Shown: positions 51,350-60,603, counted from the first letter of the stretch. The stretch: 64,000 bases of DNA from Chryseobacterium salivictor (GCF_004359195.1 NZ_CP037954.1:1984001-2048000); one strand, 5' to 3'. The notes: a model not told the origin generated them from the sequence alone. Made by a program: numbers and translations.

Positions 51350-52342
51350 ATGGAAAAGAAAAATATGTTAAAAGGGGTTTTGTATGTTGCGCTGGGAGCA
51401 AGTATTTTCGGCATGTTGGCCACGTTTGTTAAATTGTCTTATCAAGACGGATATACGACCTCCGAAGTTACCACGGCACAATTCGTTCTGGGATTGACAG
51501 GTTTATTTATTTTAAATCTGATACAGAAAAAAACTTCAAAAAAACCACTTGCCCAGCCAACGCCCAAAGAGATTAAAATGTTGATGCTGGCAGGAACATC
51601 TTTAGGCTGTACCAGTCTATTTTACTATATCTGCGTTCAGTATATCAATGTATCTATCGCAATCGTATTGTTGATGCAGTCGGTCTGGTTCAGCGTTGTT
51701 ATAGAAAGTGTAATATCGAAAAAATTTCCTAATGCCAAAAAGGTGGTCGCAACTGTAATCGTTCTGATCGGAACATTCTTCGCAACCAATATGATTAATC
51801 TGGACGTTAAATTGGATTTGCACGGTGTTTTTTGGGGACTGATGGCGGCAGCGTCATTCAGCATGACGATGTTCACTTCCAATAAAATAGCAACCCATAT
51901 TCCGGTGTTGAGGAAAAGTATGATTATGCTTTCCGGAGGCGCTGTCATTGTATTTCTGTTTCTCTTTTTTGCACAGATCGGTCCTCTGCATTTTGAGGTG
52001 TTGAAAACATTTTATTTGAATTTTACAGATAATACAGACCATATCAGGGCTTTTGATTTTTCGATATTCTATACTTACGGTTTCATTCTGGCTTTGTTCG
52101 GAACGATTATTCCGCCGACTTTGTTTAATCTCGGGTTTCCAAAAACAGGTTTAGGATTGGGAAGTATTGTTTCGTCTCTGGAGCTGCCGGTTTCCGTTAC
52201 GATGGCATTTGTATTATTGGGTGAAAAAGTTATTTTAATCCAATGGATGGGGATTCTTTTAATACTTTTTGCGATCGTGTTGATGAATTTGCCTTCCAAA
52301 AAAAAGGAATTACAGCCCAATTATCTGAAAGTAGATCATTAA
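51350..52342 (+). CDS. EamA-family transporter (DMT superfamily)
   Basis: A 330-residue inner-membrane protein with about ten transmembrane segments in two EamA domains. The first begins with GVLYVALGASIFGMLATFVKL and the second ends with VTMAFVLLGEKVILIQWMGILLILFAIVLM, the usual DMT signature. The substrate (amino acid, metabolite or other) cannot be inferred. It is a single-gene unit with a good promoter and a C-terminal basic tail in the cytoplasm. Confidence 0.88.
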   Translation: MEKKNMLKGVLYVALGASIFGMLATFVKLSYQDGYTTSEVTTAQFVLGLTGLFILNLIQKKTSKKPLAQPTPKEIKMLMLAGTSLGCTSLFYYICVQYINVSIAIVLLMQSVWFSVVIESVISKKFPNAKKVVATVIVLIGTFFATNMINLDVKLDLHGVFWGLMAAASFSMTMFTSNKIATHIPVLRKSMIMLSGGAVIVFLFLFFAQIGPLHFEVLKTFYLNFTDNTDHIRAFDFSIFYTYGFILALFGTIIPPTLFNLGFPKTGLGLGSIVSSLELPVSVTMAFVLLGEKVILIQWMGILLILFAIVLMNLPSKKKELQPNYLKVDH

Positions 52343-52565
52343 TGTAAGGAATATCCGAAATCCGGAAGAACTTTAAAATCTGGGGACTTTCCTTTAGGAT
52401 TTTGCATGCTGATTAAAAAAGGATATGCATTTTAATTGATTAATGATTTCAATTAAAAACTGAAAAATGATTTCAACTGTAAATTATATTTTTTTTGAAA
52501 AAGAGTCTCATTTCCTTTGTTAGTGGTACTGTTATTGCAAAGTAAATGTTTATTTAAAATAAACT

Positions 52566-53543
52566 ATGCTTAGACTTTCTCAAAAAAAACTTTTCAATCT
52601 GATTCTTTTGACCTCGGTTATTTCATTTGCTTTACAATGTGAAAAGGGACAGGAAACTGCTTCCCGGGAAATCGAACTGAAAAAACTGGATTCCGCTGCA
52701 AAAGCAAAAAAGGATTCTTTAATTCAGGATTCTATTCAGAAGAATACCGTTGCTTATCGTGCCTTTATTTTTCCTGCAAAGAAAAAAGATTCAGCGATGG
52801 CGGCTTTTAATAAAGAGTTTTCAAAAGAAGATCAATATGTGATTTTAGCTTTAAACCGTCTTGATTTAAAAAATAAATGGCGTGCTGATACGCTTGCTGT
52901 TCCCGATAAAATAGATTCTACTTTGATGGCTTATTCGCCATTTCCGCATCAATTGGAAATTCTGAAAGACGTTCATAAAATAGTTTTCTTTTCTTACCCG
53001 ATTCAGGCTTTTGCCGTTTATGAAAACGGAAATCTTCTAAAATGGGGACCTACAAGTATGGGTTCAAAAGCCGCCCAGACCAAACGGGGATTAACATTTG
53101 CGAACTGGAAAAAAGAACTGTCAATTTCTACTGTTTCCAGCGAATGGAAATTACCGTATAACTTTAATATTCACAATACTTTAGGAATTGGCTGGCATCA
53201 ATACGATCTGCCCGGCTATCCGGCCTCGCATTCCTGTTTGAGATTGTTGAGGAACGATGCGAAGTTTTTGTACAATTGGGCAGATCAGTGGATTTTGAAC
53301 AAAGGCGGAGCAACGGTAAGAGCAAACGGAACTCCCGTCATTGTTTTTGGGGATTACAAATGGGGCAAGAAAAAACCATGGAAAAATTTAATTCAGGATC
53401 CCAAAGCTGATGATATTTCGGTAGAAGATTTGACTGAAATTATAAAACCCAATCTCTCGAAAATTTTGGAGGAGCAAAAGAGAACCGATGAGGTTCGTGG
53501 CGGAATAACCGCTGCAAAAGCCGGAGAAAAAGTCGCTGCTTAA
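52566..53543 (+). CDS. L,D-transpeptidase (YkuD family)
   Basis: A 325-residue exported L,D-transpeptidase that forms 3-3 cross-links or attaches proteins to peptidoglycan. The YkuD active site is ASHSCLRL (His222, Cys224, Arg226) with an upstream His211 in GIGWHQYDLPGY. The N-terminus has a signal sequence ending near Cys25 (FALQC), which may be a lipoprotein attachment site although Gln at -1 is not a standard lipobox residue. A Lys/Asp-rich helical linker follows. The stop overlaps that of the converging gene in the tetranucleotide TTAA. Confidence 0.87.
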   Translation: MLRLSQKKLFNLILLTSVISFALQCEKGQETASREIELKKLDSAAKAKKDSLIQDSIQKNTVAYRAFIFPAKKKDSAMAAFNKEFSKEDQYVILALNRLDLKNKWRADTLAVPDKIDSTLMAYSPFPHQLEILKDVHKIVFFSYPIQAFAVYENGNLLKWGPTSMGSKAAQTKRGLTFANWKKELSISTVSSEWKLPYNFNIHNTLGIGWHQYDLPGYPASHSCLRLLRNDAKFLYNWADQWILNKGGATVRANGTPVIVFGDYKWGKKKPWKNLIQDPKADDISVEDLTEIIKPNLSKILEEQKRTDEVRGGITAAKAGEKVAA

Positions 53544-54067
53544 TTTTTTTCAAAACTTCGGATCGATTCTTCTGCGAATTCCCGAAGTTTTTGCATTTGC
53601 TTTTTACCCTGCCATTTTCCGATTCGCGCTGCCGCAAAAGTTAAACCCAGGCAAACCACCATCGCTATTGAAAAACTGAAGGCCCACGGGAAATCATGAC
53701 TTTTAATCTGTTTTTCTACCAGCCAGATGGTGATGGAAACCAGCCACATGATTCCGAAAATAAAGTTGAGAAACATAAAAAAAGTCCACACGGCAGAAGT
53801 CGGCCCGAAAACACCGCGGATCACCGTTTTGTTTTCATCAGGATCGGTTTCTGTGCGAAGGGACAGACAAGGATTCCAGTAGTTATTTTGTTCAGTTCGA
53901 ACGGTGATTATAGAAATTTCTTTATTTACGTTTCCTTCAAATTCGTCAGCATGTTCCTGCAGAAAGCGTTTCAAATAAGCCGTGTATTCTTCCCTGGAGA
54001 TTTCGGTGATTATTTTAAATCTCGGTCTGGAGCGGATTTGGTCGAGGACAGTTTCTTCAATTTTCAT
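53540..54067 (-). CDS. Membrane protein of unknown function
   Basis: A 175-residue protein I do not recognise. It has a soluble N-terminal domain of about 95 residues and two transmembrane segments (about 98-118 and 130-150), followed by a basic amphipathic tail. Its ATG overlaps the stop of the upstream retropepsin-PDZ gene (ATGA), so both are translated together and may act together. The last base pairs are shared with the L,D-transpeptidase stop. Confidence 0.7.
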   Translation of the reverse strand: MKIEETVLDQIRSRPRFKIITEISREEYTAYLKRFLQEHADEFEGNVNKEISIITVRTEQNNYWNPCLSLRTETDPDENKTVIRGVFGPTSAVWTFFMFLNFIFGIMWLVSITIWLVEKQIKSHDFPWAFSFSIAMVVCLGLTFAAARIGKWQGKKQMQKLREFAEESIRSFEKN

Positions 54068-55392
54068 TTTTGATAAGGGATTGGGTCTTCTAAAGTAATG
54101 GTAAAGTTGAGAACCTGATTGCCTCTTTCTATTTTCAGATCGATTTTTTTACCGTTTCCTTCTTTAAAATAATTATTAATTTTCTCCATAGTCATATTGT
54201 TCACGGGCTTTTTGTCGATGCTGATGAGTTGATCATTTTTACGGATTCCTGCCACGAAACAGGGTGAATCTTTACGGCATCCGGCTACAGAAAATTTTGG
54301 TTTCAGAACAAAATTATACTGAAATTTCTGTGTTTGATCTATAACTTCTATGCCGTCGGCAGCTTTTATATTTTTTTTTGTTTCAACTTCTACAAGATCT
54401 TTTTCCCAGGTCATACCGTCCTGCTGAATATCCAGACCACTGCTGTTGAATAAAAAAGGATCATTGTAATTTTTATTTCTTTTAAGCAAAATCCTTTGAC
54501 CCGGATAATCGAAAATCACCGTAAAACGTCTTAAGATATCATTGCCAACCGAGCCTTTCCGACCGGGAACTAATTTTAAATTTTGAATCGAATATTCATC
54601 AGGCATCGCGGTAAGCGGTTCTGCAAAATTGAATTTCCCCAAATATAAATTGTGGATACGGCTTCTTTTCCCGAAAATATCACCATTGAAACCACGCCCC
54701 AGATAATCATCAATGTTGGGACGGTTGTATTCGAAGTTTTCGATGAGTTTGGGGAAAAGCCAGATTGCATCGCTGTTTCCTAAATCGATCAGCATTTTTG
54801 ACTGGACTTTCTTGTCGGTCATTTCAACATCGGCCATAATATATGGTTTATTATTTTCGATGGTGATCGGGAATTCGGTAAATCTTTTCTGGCGTTTAAT
54901 CAAGCTGTTTTCATCGTTGAAAACGGTAATTTTTTTTGAAGTAAAATTAATTTCAACCGGATGGTCTTTAAAAAACTGATAACCGATGATTCCATTGACC
55001 GGGATGCCTACATGCGATGAGAAATTAATGCCTTCATCTAAAATAATAAAAACGGTATGTTTAGCATCTTTGTAATCTTTCCCGATACTGACTGTGTTGT
55101 TTTCCGATTTCAAACCTTCAATATCCATACTTTCCCCTAAACCGGAAAATTTTATTTTTTCAACATCCTTAAAGTTGACTTCTTTTTTATCTAAACTAAA
55201 GAGGATCGTTTCATTTACTCCGGAATCCAGCAGAAAGGTTAAATCTACCCCATTAATATTGATTGGAATGAAAATTAAATTATTAATCAGTTTAAAAGGG
55301 ATCACCGTTTTTTTTTGGTGAAGAATTTTGAATCCCTTTTGTGCAAAAGAAAATGTAAAAATGAAAATTAGGATTATTTGTAGAAGTTTCAT
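54064..55392 (-). CDS. Exported retropepsin-like aspartic protease with PDZ domain
   Basis: A 442-residue exported protein (signal peptide MKLLQIILIFIFTFSFAQ). It has two aspartic-protease-like halves: TFLLDSGVNETILF near residue 60 with the catalytic DSG, and MLIDLGNSDAIWLF near 200, where the second site reads DLG rather than D[TS]G. A C-terminal PDZ domain (VAGIRKNDQLISIDKKPVNN) follows. It could be a periplasmic protease or a peptide-binding derivative. A membrane protein is co-translated behind it through an ATGA overlap. Confidence 0.82.
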   Translation of the reverse strand: MKLLQIILIFIFTFSFAQKGFKILHQKKTVIPFKLINNLIFIPININGVDLTFLLDSGVNETILFSLDKKEVNFKDVEKIKFSGLGESMDIEGLKSENNTVSIGKDYKDAKHTVFIILDEGINFSSHVGIPVNGIIGYQFFKDHPVEINFTSKKITVFNDENSLIKRQKRFTEFPITIENNKPYIMADVEMTDKKVQSKMLIDLGNSDAIWLFPKLIENFEYNRPNIDDYLGRGFNGDIFGKRSRIHNLYLGKFNFAEPLTAMPDEYSIQNLKLVPGRKGSVGNDILRRFTVIFDYPGQRILLKRNKNYNDPFLFNSSGLDIQQDGMTWEKDLVEVETKKNIKAADGIEVIDQTQKFQYNFVLKPKFSVAGCRKDSPCFVAGIRKNDQLISIDKKPVNNMTMEKINNYFKEGNGKKIDLKIERGNQVLNFTITLEDPIPYQK

Positions 55393-55404
55393 CTAATGAA
55401 GATA

Positions 55405-55412
55405 CAAATTTA
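55405..55412 (-). promoter_or_regulatory. Promoter -7 box (TAAATTTG) of the retropepsin-PDZ operon
   Basis: A minus-strand match to TAnnTTTG, 12 bases before the ATG. Confidence 0.5.
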
Positions 55413-55470
55413 TTGTGAAAATGATAATTATTTTGAGGGTAAAAGTTTTTACTAAGAAATTATAATGCAC

Positions 55471-55478
55471 TAAATTTG
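55471..55478 (+). promoter_or_regulatory. Promoter -7 box (TAAATTTG) of ppc
   Basis: An exact match four bases before the ATG, so the ppc mRNA is probably leaderless. Confidence 0.55.
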
Positions 55479-55482
55479 TTCG

Positions 55483-58026
55483 ATGCTACACGAAGAAAAA
55501 AAGGAGAAATTCCATCAGTTGGTCGAGAATAAATTCCAAATTTATAACTCCCTCTTTATGAGTTTGCCGTACGATAAAATGTCTAATATCGGTATGCTGC
55601 TGCCTTTTCTTTATGAGGAAAGTAAAGCGGGATATGAAGCCGGAAAAAGTCCGGAAGAAATAGTGGAAGAGTTTTTCAGCAAACACACCGAACTGAAAAC
55701 TGAAGAACAGAAAACCGAACTGCTTTTTAAAATCATTCAATATATTGAAAGACAGGTCGTCCTGTACGACAGTATTGAGGATGCAGCATTTCCGGAACTT
55801 CACTCTGACCGGGATGCAGGAACGGTTCTTCAGCTTCATGAGCGGGCGTTGCAGGAGCATCAGTTGGAAGCGACGCGGAAAAAGCTCAAAGATTTTGCGA
55901 TAAAAGTAGTATTCACAGCACATCCGACCCAGTTTTATCCCAATGCTGTTCAGCGGATTTTACATGATTTGCGGACTGCAATTACGAATGATTCGGTGAC
56001 TGCTATTGATATGCTTCTGCAGCAATTAGGGAAAACACCTTTTCTTAATCAACAAAAACCAAGTCCTTTAGATGAAGCTTTGAGTATTATTTTTTATCTG
56101 CGTTATGTGTATTATGACACGATCGGCGAATTGTATAAAAAATTAAAAAACACCTTCAGCACCAGTAATTTTACACCTGATCAGGATGTGATTCAGATGG
56201 GATTCTGGCCCGGCGGCGATCGCGATGGAAATCCTTTCGTTACCGCAGAAATCACGAAACAGGTTGCCCGGGAACTTCGGCTTTCTATTTTGAAATCCTA
56301 TTACGCGCATCTGAAAAAAGTGAGAAGGAGATTGAGTTTCCGAGGAGTTTCCGAAGTTTTAGATGGATTAAGTGATGATTTGTATGATGCTATTTTTAAA
56401 GAAGAAGCAGCGATTTCTGCTGGAGATATTTTATCGAAAATTGAAGAAGCTGAAAAAATTCTGATCGAACAGCATAACGGACTTTTCTATAATCTGTTGG
56501 AAGATTTCAAAGACCGCGTGAATATTTTCGGGACGCATTTTGCAACACTGGATATCCGGCAGGACAGCCGCGTTCATCAACAGGTAATCGACGAAATTAT
56601 TGAAAAAAAATCCGGATTAAATCTTGACGAAATTTCTGTTGAAGAAAAACTCGACTGGATTTTGAATACAAACGTTAGTTTGGATCCCAATGATTTCGAA
56701 GGTATCACCAAAGACACTTTGCAAAATGTGTATCACATTAAAGACATTCAGAAAAAAAACGGACAGAGAGGAATGAATCGGTACATCATTTCTAATTCTG
56801 ATCATATCAAGGATGTGCTGAATGTTTTTGCCTTATTCCGGTTTTGCGGTTACCGGGAAGAGGAAATCAATATGGATATAGTGCCGCTTTTTGAGACCAT
56901 GGAAGGTTTGGATGCCGGTGAACAGGTGATGAAACAGTTATATGAACTTCCGGTGTATAAAAAACATCTGGAAAGACGTGGAAATGCACAAACCATCATG
57001 CTTGGTTTTTCTGATGGGACCAAAGACGGCGGTTATCTGAAAGCCAACTGGGAGATTTATGAAACCAAAGAACAGCTCACCAAAATTTCTGACCGGTACG
57101 GGATTAAAGTAATTTTCTTCGACGGCAGAGGCGGCCCGCCCGCGAGAGGTGGTGGAAAAACCCACGACTTTTACGCCTCTCAGGGGAAAACAATTGCCAA
57201 TCATCAGATTGAGTTAACCGTTCAGGGACAGACAATCACCAGTGTTTTCGGAAATAAAGATCAGGCGAAATATAATTTTGAACAGTTGTTAACCGCCGGT
57301 ATAGAAAACGATGTCTTTAAAAATGCCAAAAAAGATTTATCGGAAAAAGAGAGAACGCTTCTCGAAGAACTGGCAGAAATCAGTTATAAAAAATATTCGG
57401 ATTTAAAAGCGCATCCGCGGTTTGTTTCTTATCTGCAGGAAATGAGTACGCTGGAATATTATGGCAGAACGAATATTGGAAGCCGCCCTACGAAAAGAGG
57501 AGCGGGTGGTGAACTGAAATTTGAAGATCTTCGGGCGATTCCTTTTGTGGGTTCCTGGAGTCAGCTGAAACAAAATGTTCCCGGATTTTTCGGGTTTGGA
57601 TTTGCAATGCAGGAATTAAAAAATCAAGGCCGGTTTGATGAAGTCAAGAGTTTGTATAAAGGTTCTGATTTCTTTAAAACATTGGTTTTGAATTCGATGA
57701 TGAGCATGAATAAATCTTATTTCCCCTTAACCTCTTACATGAGGAAAAACGAAAAGTTCGGGGAATTCTGGACCATTCTTTTTGATGAATATAACCTGTC
57801 AAAATCTTTGATGCTCGAACTGACCGGTTTTCAGGAATTAATGGAAGAAGAGCCGCTTTCTCAAATGTCGGTAAAAATCCGGGAAAAAATTGTACTTCCG
57901 CTTTTGAGCATTCAGCAATATGCTTTAATTAAAATTCAGAAAGAAGAAGGCAACCGAGATGCTTATGAAAAACTCGTGATGCGGTCGCTTTTTGGGAATA
58001 TCAATGCCAGCAGGAATTCGGCGTAA
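55483..58026 (+). CDS. ppc: Phosphoenolpyruvate carboxylase with atypical glycine loop
   Basis: An 847-residue PEPC that carboxylates PEP to oxaloacetate to refill the TCA cycle. Conserved parts: VFTAHPTQ with the catalytic His (about 144-151), GFWPGGDRDGNPFV, DIRQDSRVHQ and GSRPTKR. The glycine-rich loop reads FFDGRGGPPARGGG: Asp547 stands where most bacterial and plant enzymes have His (FHGRGG, E. coli His579), and the downstream TEQGE is TVQGQ. I recall the same variant in other Bacteroidota, so it is probably lineage-specific. The family tetramer and allostery cannot be judged here. Confidence 0.9.
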   Translation: MLHEEKKEKFHQLVENKFQIYNSLFMSLPYDKMSNIGMLLPFLYEESKAGYEAGKSPEEIVEEFFSKHTELKTEEQKTELLFKIIQYIERQVVLYDSIEDAAFPELHSDRDAGTVLQLHERALQEHQLEATRKKLKDFAIKVVFTAHPTQFYPNAVQRILHDLRTAITNDSVTAIDMLLQQLGKTPFLNQQKPSPLDEALSIIFYLRYVYYDTIGELYKKLKNTFSTSNFTPDQDVIQMGFWPGGDRDGNPFVTAEITKQVARELRLSILKSYYAHLKKVRRRLSFRGVSEVLDGLSDDLYDAIFKEEAAISAGDILSKIEEAEKILIEQHNGLFYNLLEDFKDRVNIFGTHFATLDIRQDSRVHQQVIDEIIEKKSGLNLDEISVEEKLDWILNTNVSLDPNDFEGITKDTLQNVYHIKDIQKKNGQRGMNRYIISNSDHIKDVLNVFALFRFCGYREEEINMDIVPLFETMEGLDAGEQVMKQLYELPVYKKHLERRGNAQTIMLGFSDGTKDGGYLKANWEIYETKEQLTKISDRYGIKVIFFDGRGGPPARGGGKTHDFYASQGKTIANHQIELTVQGQTITSVFGNKDQAKYNFEQLLTAGIENDVFKNAKKDLSEKERTLLEELAEISYKKYSDLKAHPRFVSYLQEMSTLEYYGRTNIGSRPTKRGAGGELKFEDLRAIPFVGSWSQLKQNVPGFFGFGFAMQELKNQGRFDEVKSLYKGSDFFKTLVLNSMMSMNKSYFPLTSYMRKNEKFGEFWTILFDEYNLSKSLMLELTGFQELMEEEPLSQMSVKIREKIVLPLLSIQQYALIKIQKEEGNRDAYEKLVMRSLFGNINASRNSA

Positions 58027-58313
58027 GGAAAAGACGGTCGGTTAGCAGCCAAATGATAAGAAGTAATGTATTGTTAAATCTCAAAAAAATAAATTCATTA
58101 AATTTTAATGCTTTATTAAGAACGTGTAAAATTAATTTAAAAGAAGTGAGAACAGGTACAGAAAATAAAATATTCCAGCAGCGGATCGATATTCAAATTC
58201 AAGATCTGGGAAATATTTAAATTTTTTTCGTAACAGAGATTTTTATTATCTTTATATTATTGTAACCTTTTATTACAAAAAAATATAAGTACAAAAACAT
58301 AAACAAAAAAACG
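58027..58313. other. Intergenic region after ppc
   Basis: No supported gene. A 55-codon open frame at 58053-58220 (beginning MIRSNVLLNLKKIN) has no visible ribosome-binding site or promoter and no recognisable family. Confidence 0.3.
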
Positions 58314-58478
58314 ATGGCTTATCTGATTCTTCCAGTCCTGCTGACCGTAGTATTTATCGTATATGTGCTTTATCTCATTTTTATTAAAAAAGATAAAGAA
58401 CAATTGAAGTCCGTATATTTTCCGGGTGTACTGTTTATTGTTATTTGGGCTGCTATTTATTATTTTTTATTGAAATGA
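58314..58478 (+). CDS. Small two-helix membrane protein
   Basis: A 54-residue protein beginning MAYLILPVLLTVVFIVYVLY. It has two hydrophobic segments (about 2-23 and 37-53) joined by a short charged loop (IKKDKEQLKS). The arrangement is that of a small inner-membrane protein, and a strong terminator follows directly, which supports a real gene. A weak -7 box (TATCTTTA) lies upstream near 58247. I do not recognise the family and know of no function. Confidence 0.6.
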   Translation: MAYLILPVLLTVVFIVYVLYLIFIKKDKEQLKSVYFPGVLFIVIWAAIYYFLLK

Positions 58479-58485
58479 ATCCTTG

Positions 58486-58524
58486 TACATAAAAAAACCT
58501 TTTAACAGAAGGTCTTTTTATGTA
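58486..58524. terminator. Bidirectional terminator
   Basis: TACATAAAAA (58486-58495) and ACCTT pair with AAGGT and TTTTTATGTA (58515-58524) around a short loop. It serves the small membrane protein gene (plus) and the subtilisin gene (minus). Confidence 0.8.
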
Positions 58525-60132
58525 TTATTTCTTAATAATTTTCTTGATATATTCGTTTGTTTCTGTCTGTACTTTCAGGAAGTACACTCCGCTGGCTAAA
58601 TGCTCGACAGTATTCGTTTTCTCATTTTTCAATGTCTGAATTTTTCTGCCTAAAGTATCATAAAGCTCTACTGAAATAATTTTTTCCTCAGTTTTAATGG
58701 TAAAAGATTTAGCAACTGGATTTGGATAAATTTCCAGGTTTGATTTTCTTCCGTTTTCTACCACTGCTAAAGCTGCATTATTCCATGTTTTTCCAAAGTC
58801 CAAAATTCCATATCCTTTCTGAGCATCGCTGCCCGGATAAAGAGATGAATTTTGACGGAGAAGATTGCTTATTTCATCGACCTTTTTATTTGGCAACGCT
58901 TCTATCAGGCAGGCAACGCCGCCCGCAGCTAATGGGGTGGCAAATGAAGTTCCGTTGCTTGTGGTGACAGAATTATTATAACCCATGTAGGTGGAAGTTC
59001 CCCTTGCGCTGGCGTCCGGTTTTATTTGTCCTAAAGCATTCGGGCCAAAAGAAGAAAAAGAAGAACTTCCTCCCGTAGAAGTCACGGCTCCAATCGTAAA
59101 TACTTTTTCATTATCTGCTGGAGTGATGATGTATTTCCAAGGTTTCTGGGCTTCGTTTCCGGCAGCGGCCAGAACAAAAATTCCTTTCTCGGTGGCGATT
59201 TGTGCTGTTCTTGCGATGAATGAAGTGGTTCCGTTCATATCCGAATACAATAAATTATAACGGGGATCATCGAAATCGTAGTAGCCCAGTGATGTGGTAA
59301 TTAAATCCACTCCTTTCCGGTCCGCTTCTTCTGCTGCTTCAGTCCAGTAAAGCTGTTCTTCGGGAATTTCATTGTTAGCATCTTCAGTTGCATATAAATA
59401 GAAATCGGCATCCGGTGCAGTGCCTACAAAACTGTTTTCAACGTAGCCCGCAATCACTCCCAGACAGTAGGAACCGTGATTATTGAGTGAAGCATTATAA
59501 ATGTCACTGCTTTTATTGACGAAGTTGTAGCCACCTTTAATCTGGCCGTTATCTCTCATTCTGGCATAAACGGAACCCGTATTTACGGTCGGGAATCCGG
59601 TGTCAATCACTGCAATCGTAACTCCAGTTCCCGTAAAACCTGCGATATGCAGCGGACGGAGATTCACCTGATTGATCTGTGATAAGCCTAATCCATAGTT
59701 AAAAGTGGTTTTTCCTAAAGAATTATTAAACTCATCGAATTTATTAACTTTTTTTGTTTGTGCTTTTCCGCCGTTCGGATGTTTGATAAATTGCTCTACC
59801 GAAAGCACATACGGTTCGGTTTGCAGGTCCGCAATCTGCGCGGCGGTTGCATTCACGGCCACACCGTTCATCCATTTGGAATAGTCTTTTACCGTAAACC
59901 CCAGATTTGTAATATTCTGAATATAGGTGGGCTCAATCGGAGCATCCTGGTCATTCAGCGCGATTCCGTATTTCGTTCTTCTGTCGAGCGATTTCTGAGT
60001 TAATTCGGTAAGCGGATTTGCATAAAAGGCCGCTTTATTCGGTTTGTCTTTAAAGATTACAAAAACAAGCTGCGTCTGCGCGTGCGTCAAAACAAAGAAT
60101 AAAAGAATAAAAAAGGATATCAGTTTTCTCAT
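58525..60132 (-). CDS. T9SS-exported subtilisin-like protease (S8)
   Basis: A 535-residue secreted serine protease: signal peptide to HAQ (residue 19), an inhibitor-like prodomain (about 20-140), and the S8 domain. The catalytic triad is Asp177 (VIDTGF), His219 (NNHGSY) and Ser396 (NGTSFATP), with oxyanion Asn326 (AAAGNE). The last 70 residues (LEIYPNPVAKSFTIK through YFLKVQT and a Lys-rich end) form a T9SS type A sorting domain, making this a probable client of the PorU/PorV system encoded at 28-33 kb. Single-gene unit. Confidence 0.92.
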   Translation of the reverse strand: MRKLISFFILLFFVLTHAQTQLVFVIFKDKPNKAAFYANPLTELTQKSLDRRTKYGIALNDQDAPIEPTYIQNITNLGFTVKDYSKWMNGVAVNATAAQIADLQTEPYVLSVEQFIKHPNGGKAQTKKVNKFDEFNNSLGKTTFNYGLGLSQINQVNLRPLHIAGFTGTGVTIAVIDTGFPTVNTGSVYARMRDNGQIKGGYNFVNKSSDIYNASLNNHGSYCLGVIAGYVENSFVGTAPDADFYLYATEDANNEIPEEQLYWTEAAEEADRKGVDLITTSLGYYDFDDPRYNLLYSDMNGTTSFIARTAQIATEKGIFVLAAAGNEAQKPWKYIITPADNEKVFTIGAVTSTGGSSSFSSFGPNALGQIKPDASARGTSTYMGYNNSVTTSNGTSFATPLAAGGVACLIEALPNKKVDEISNLLRQNSSLYPGSDAQKGYGILDFGKTWNNAALAVVENGRKSNLEIYPNPVAKSFTIKTEEKIISVELYDTLGRKIQTLKNEKTNTVEHLASGVYFLKVQTETNEYIKKIIKK

Positions 60133-60213
60133 TTTGTTTCATTGTTAAATTGAAACAAAAATAGAAAAATGCTGAATATTTTCAGCGTTTTCTTTGAATA
60201 TATTTTAATAGTC

Positions 60214-60471
60214 TTATTTAATATCGGTTTTGTTTCCGTTTTTATTAATGTTGCATTTTCCGCCTCTTGATCCTGTGAGAACCTGATGTCCGTTATAAGT
60301 TCCTTTCATTTCCAGGGTTATACGGAGCAGAAGGTGCATCTTTTTTTGGTGTATTTTCTTTTTGTTTTGGTTGTTGGCGTAGTTGTGTCCAGAGTTTGTA
60401 CAAAAAATCGGCAGTTCCGAATGCATTTATTAAAGCAATATAAGGAACAATTTTGTTGTTTTCAAGATCAT
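60214..60471 (-). pseudogene. Frameshifted remnant of a small protein gene with an RGG-NKNGNKT motif
   Basis: On the minus strand an ATG at 60471 opens MILKTTK. One frame shift gives KIVPYIALINAFGTADFLYK, then a Gln/Lys/Pro-rich linker (QQPKQKENTPKKDAPSAPY) and NPGNE. A second shift gives GTYNGHQVLTGSRGGKCNIN followed by KNGNKTDIK and a stop at 60214. The last segment resembles the small GPRGG-x-YYIN-x-x-GNK-x-Y motif of basic adaptor-type domains, but with Pro to Ser and three Tyr changed. Joined, the pieces give a plausible protein of about 85 residues (hydrophobic N-terminus, linker, basic motif). Two frameshifts and altered key residues indicate decay. Confidence 0.6.
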
Positions 60472-60603
60472 TTTATTTACGTTAAAGATTAAAAATTTAT
60501 CTCAAATTATTGAATAAGTATTTATTAATCAGAACATTAACCGTTTTTGTAGTAAATTAAAAAACATTAAAGAGATTTAGTTTTTTAAAAAACTTAATTT
60601 TAG

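Noticed and set aside
58053..58220. 55-codon open frame after ppc
   Set aside because: No promoter, no hydrophobic or catalytic pattern, composition like the surrounding AT-rich DNA.
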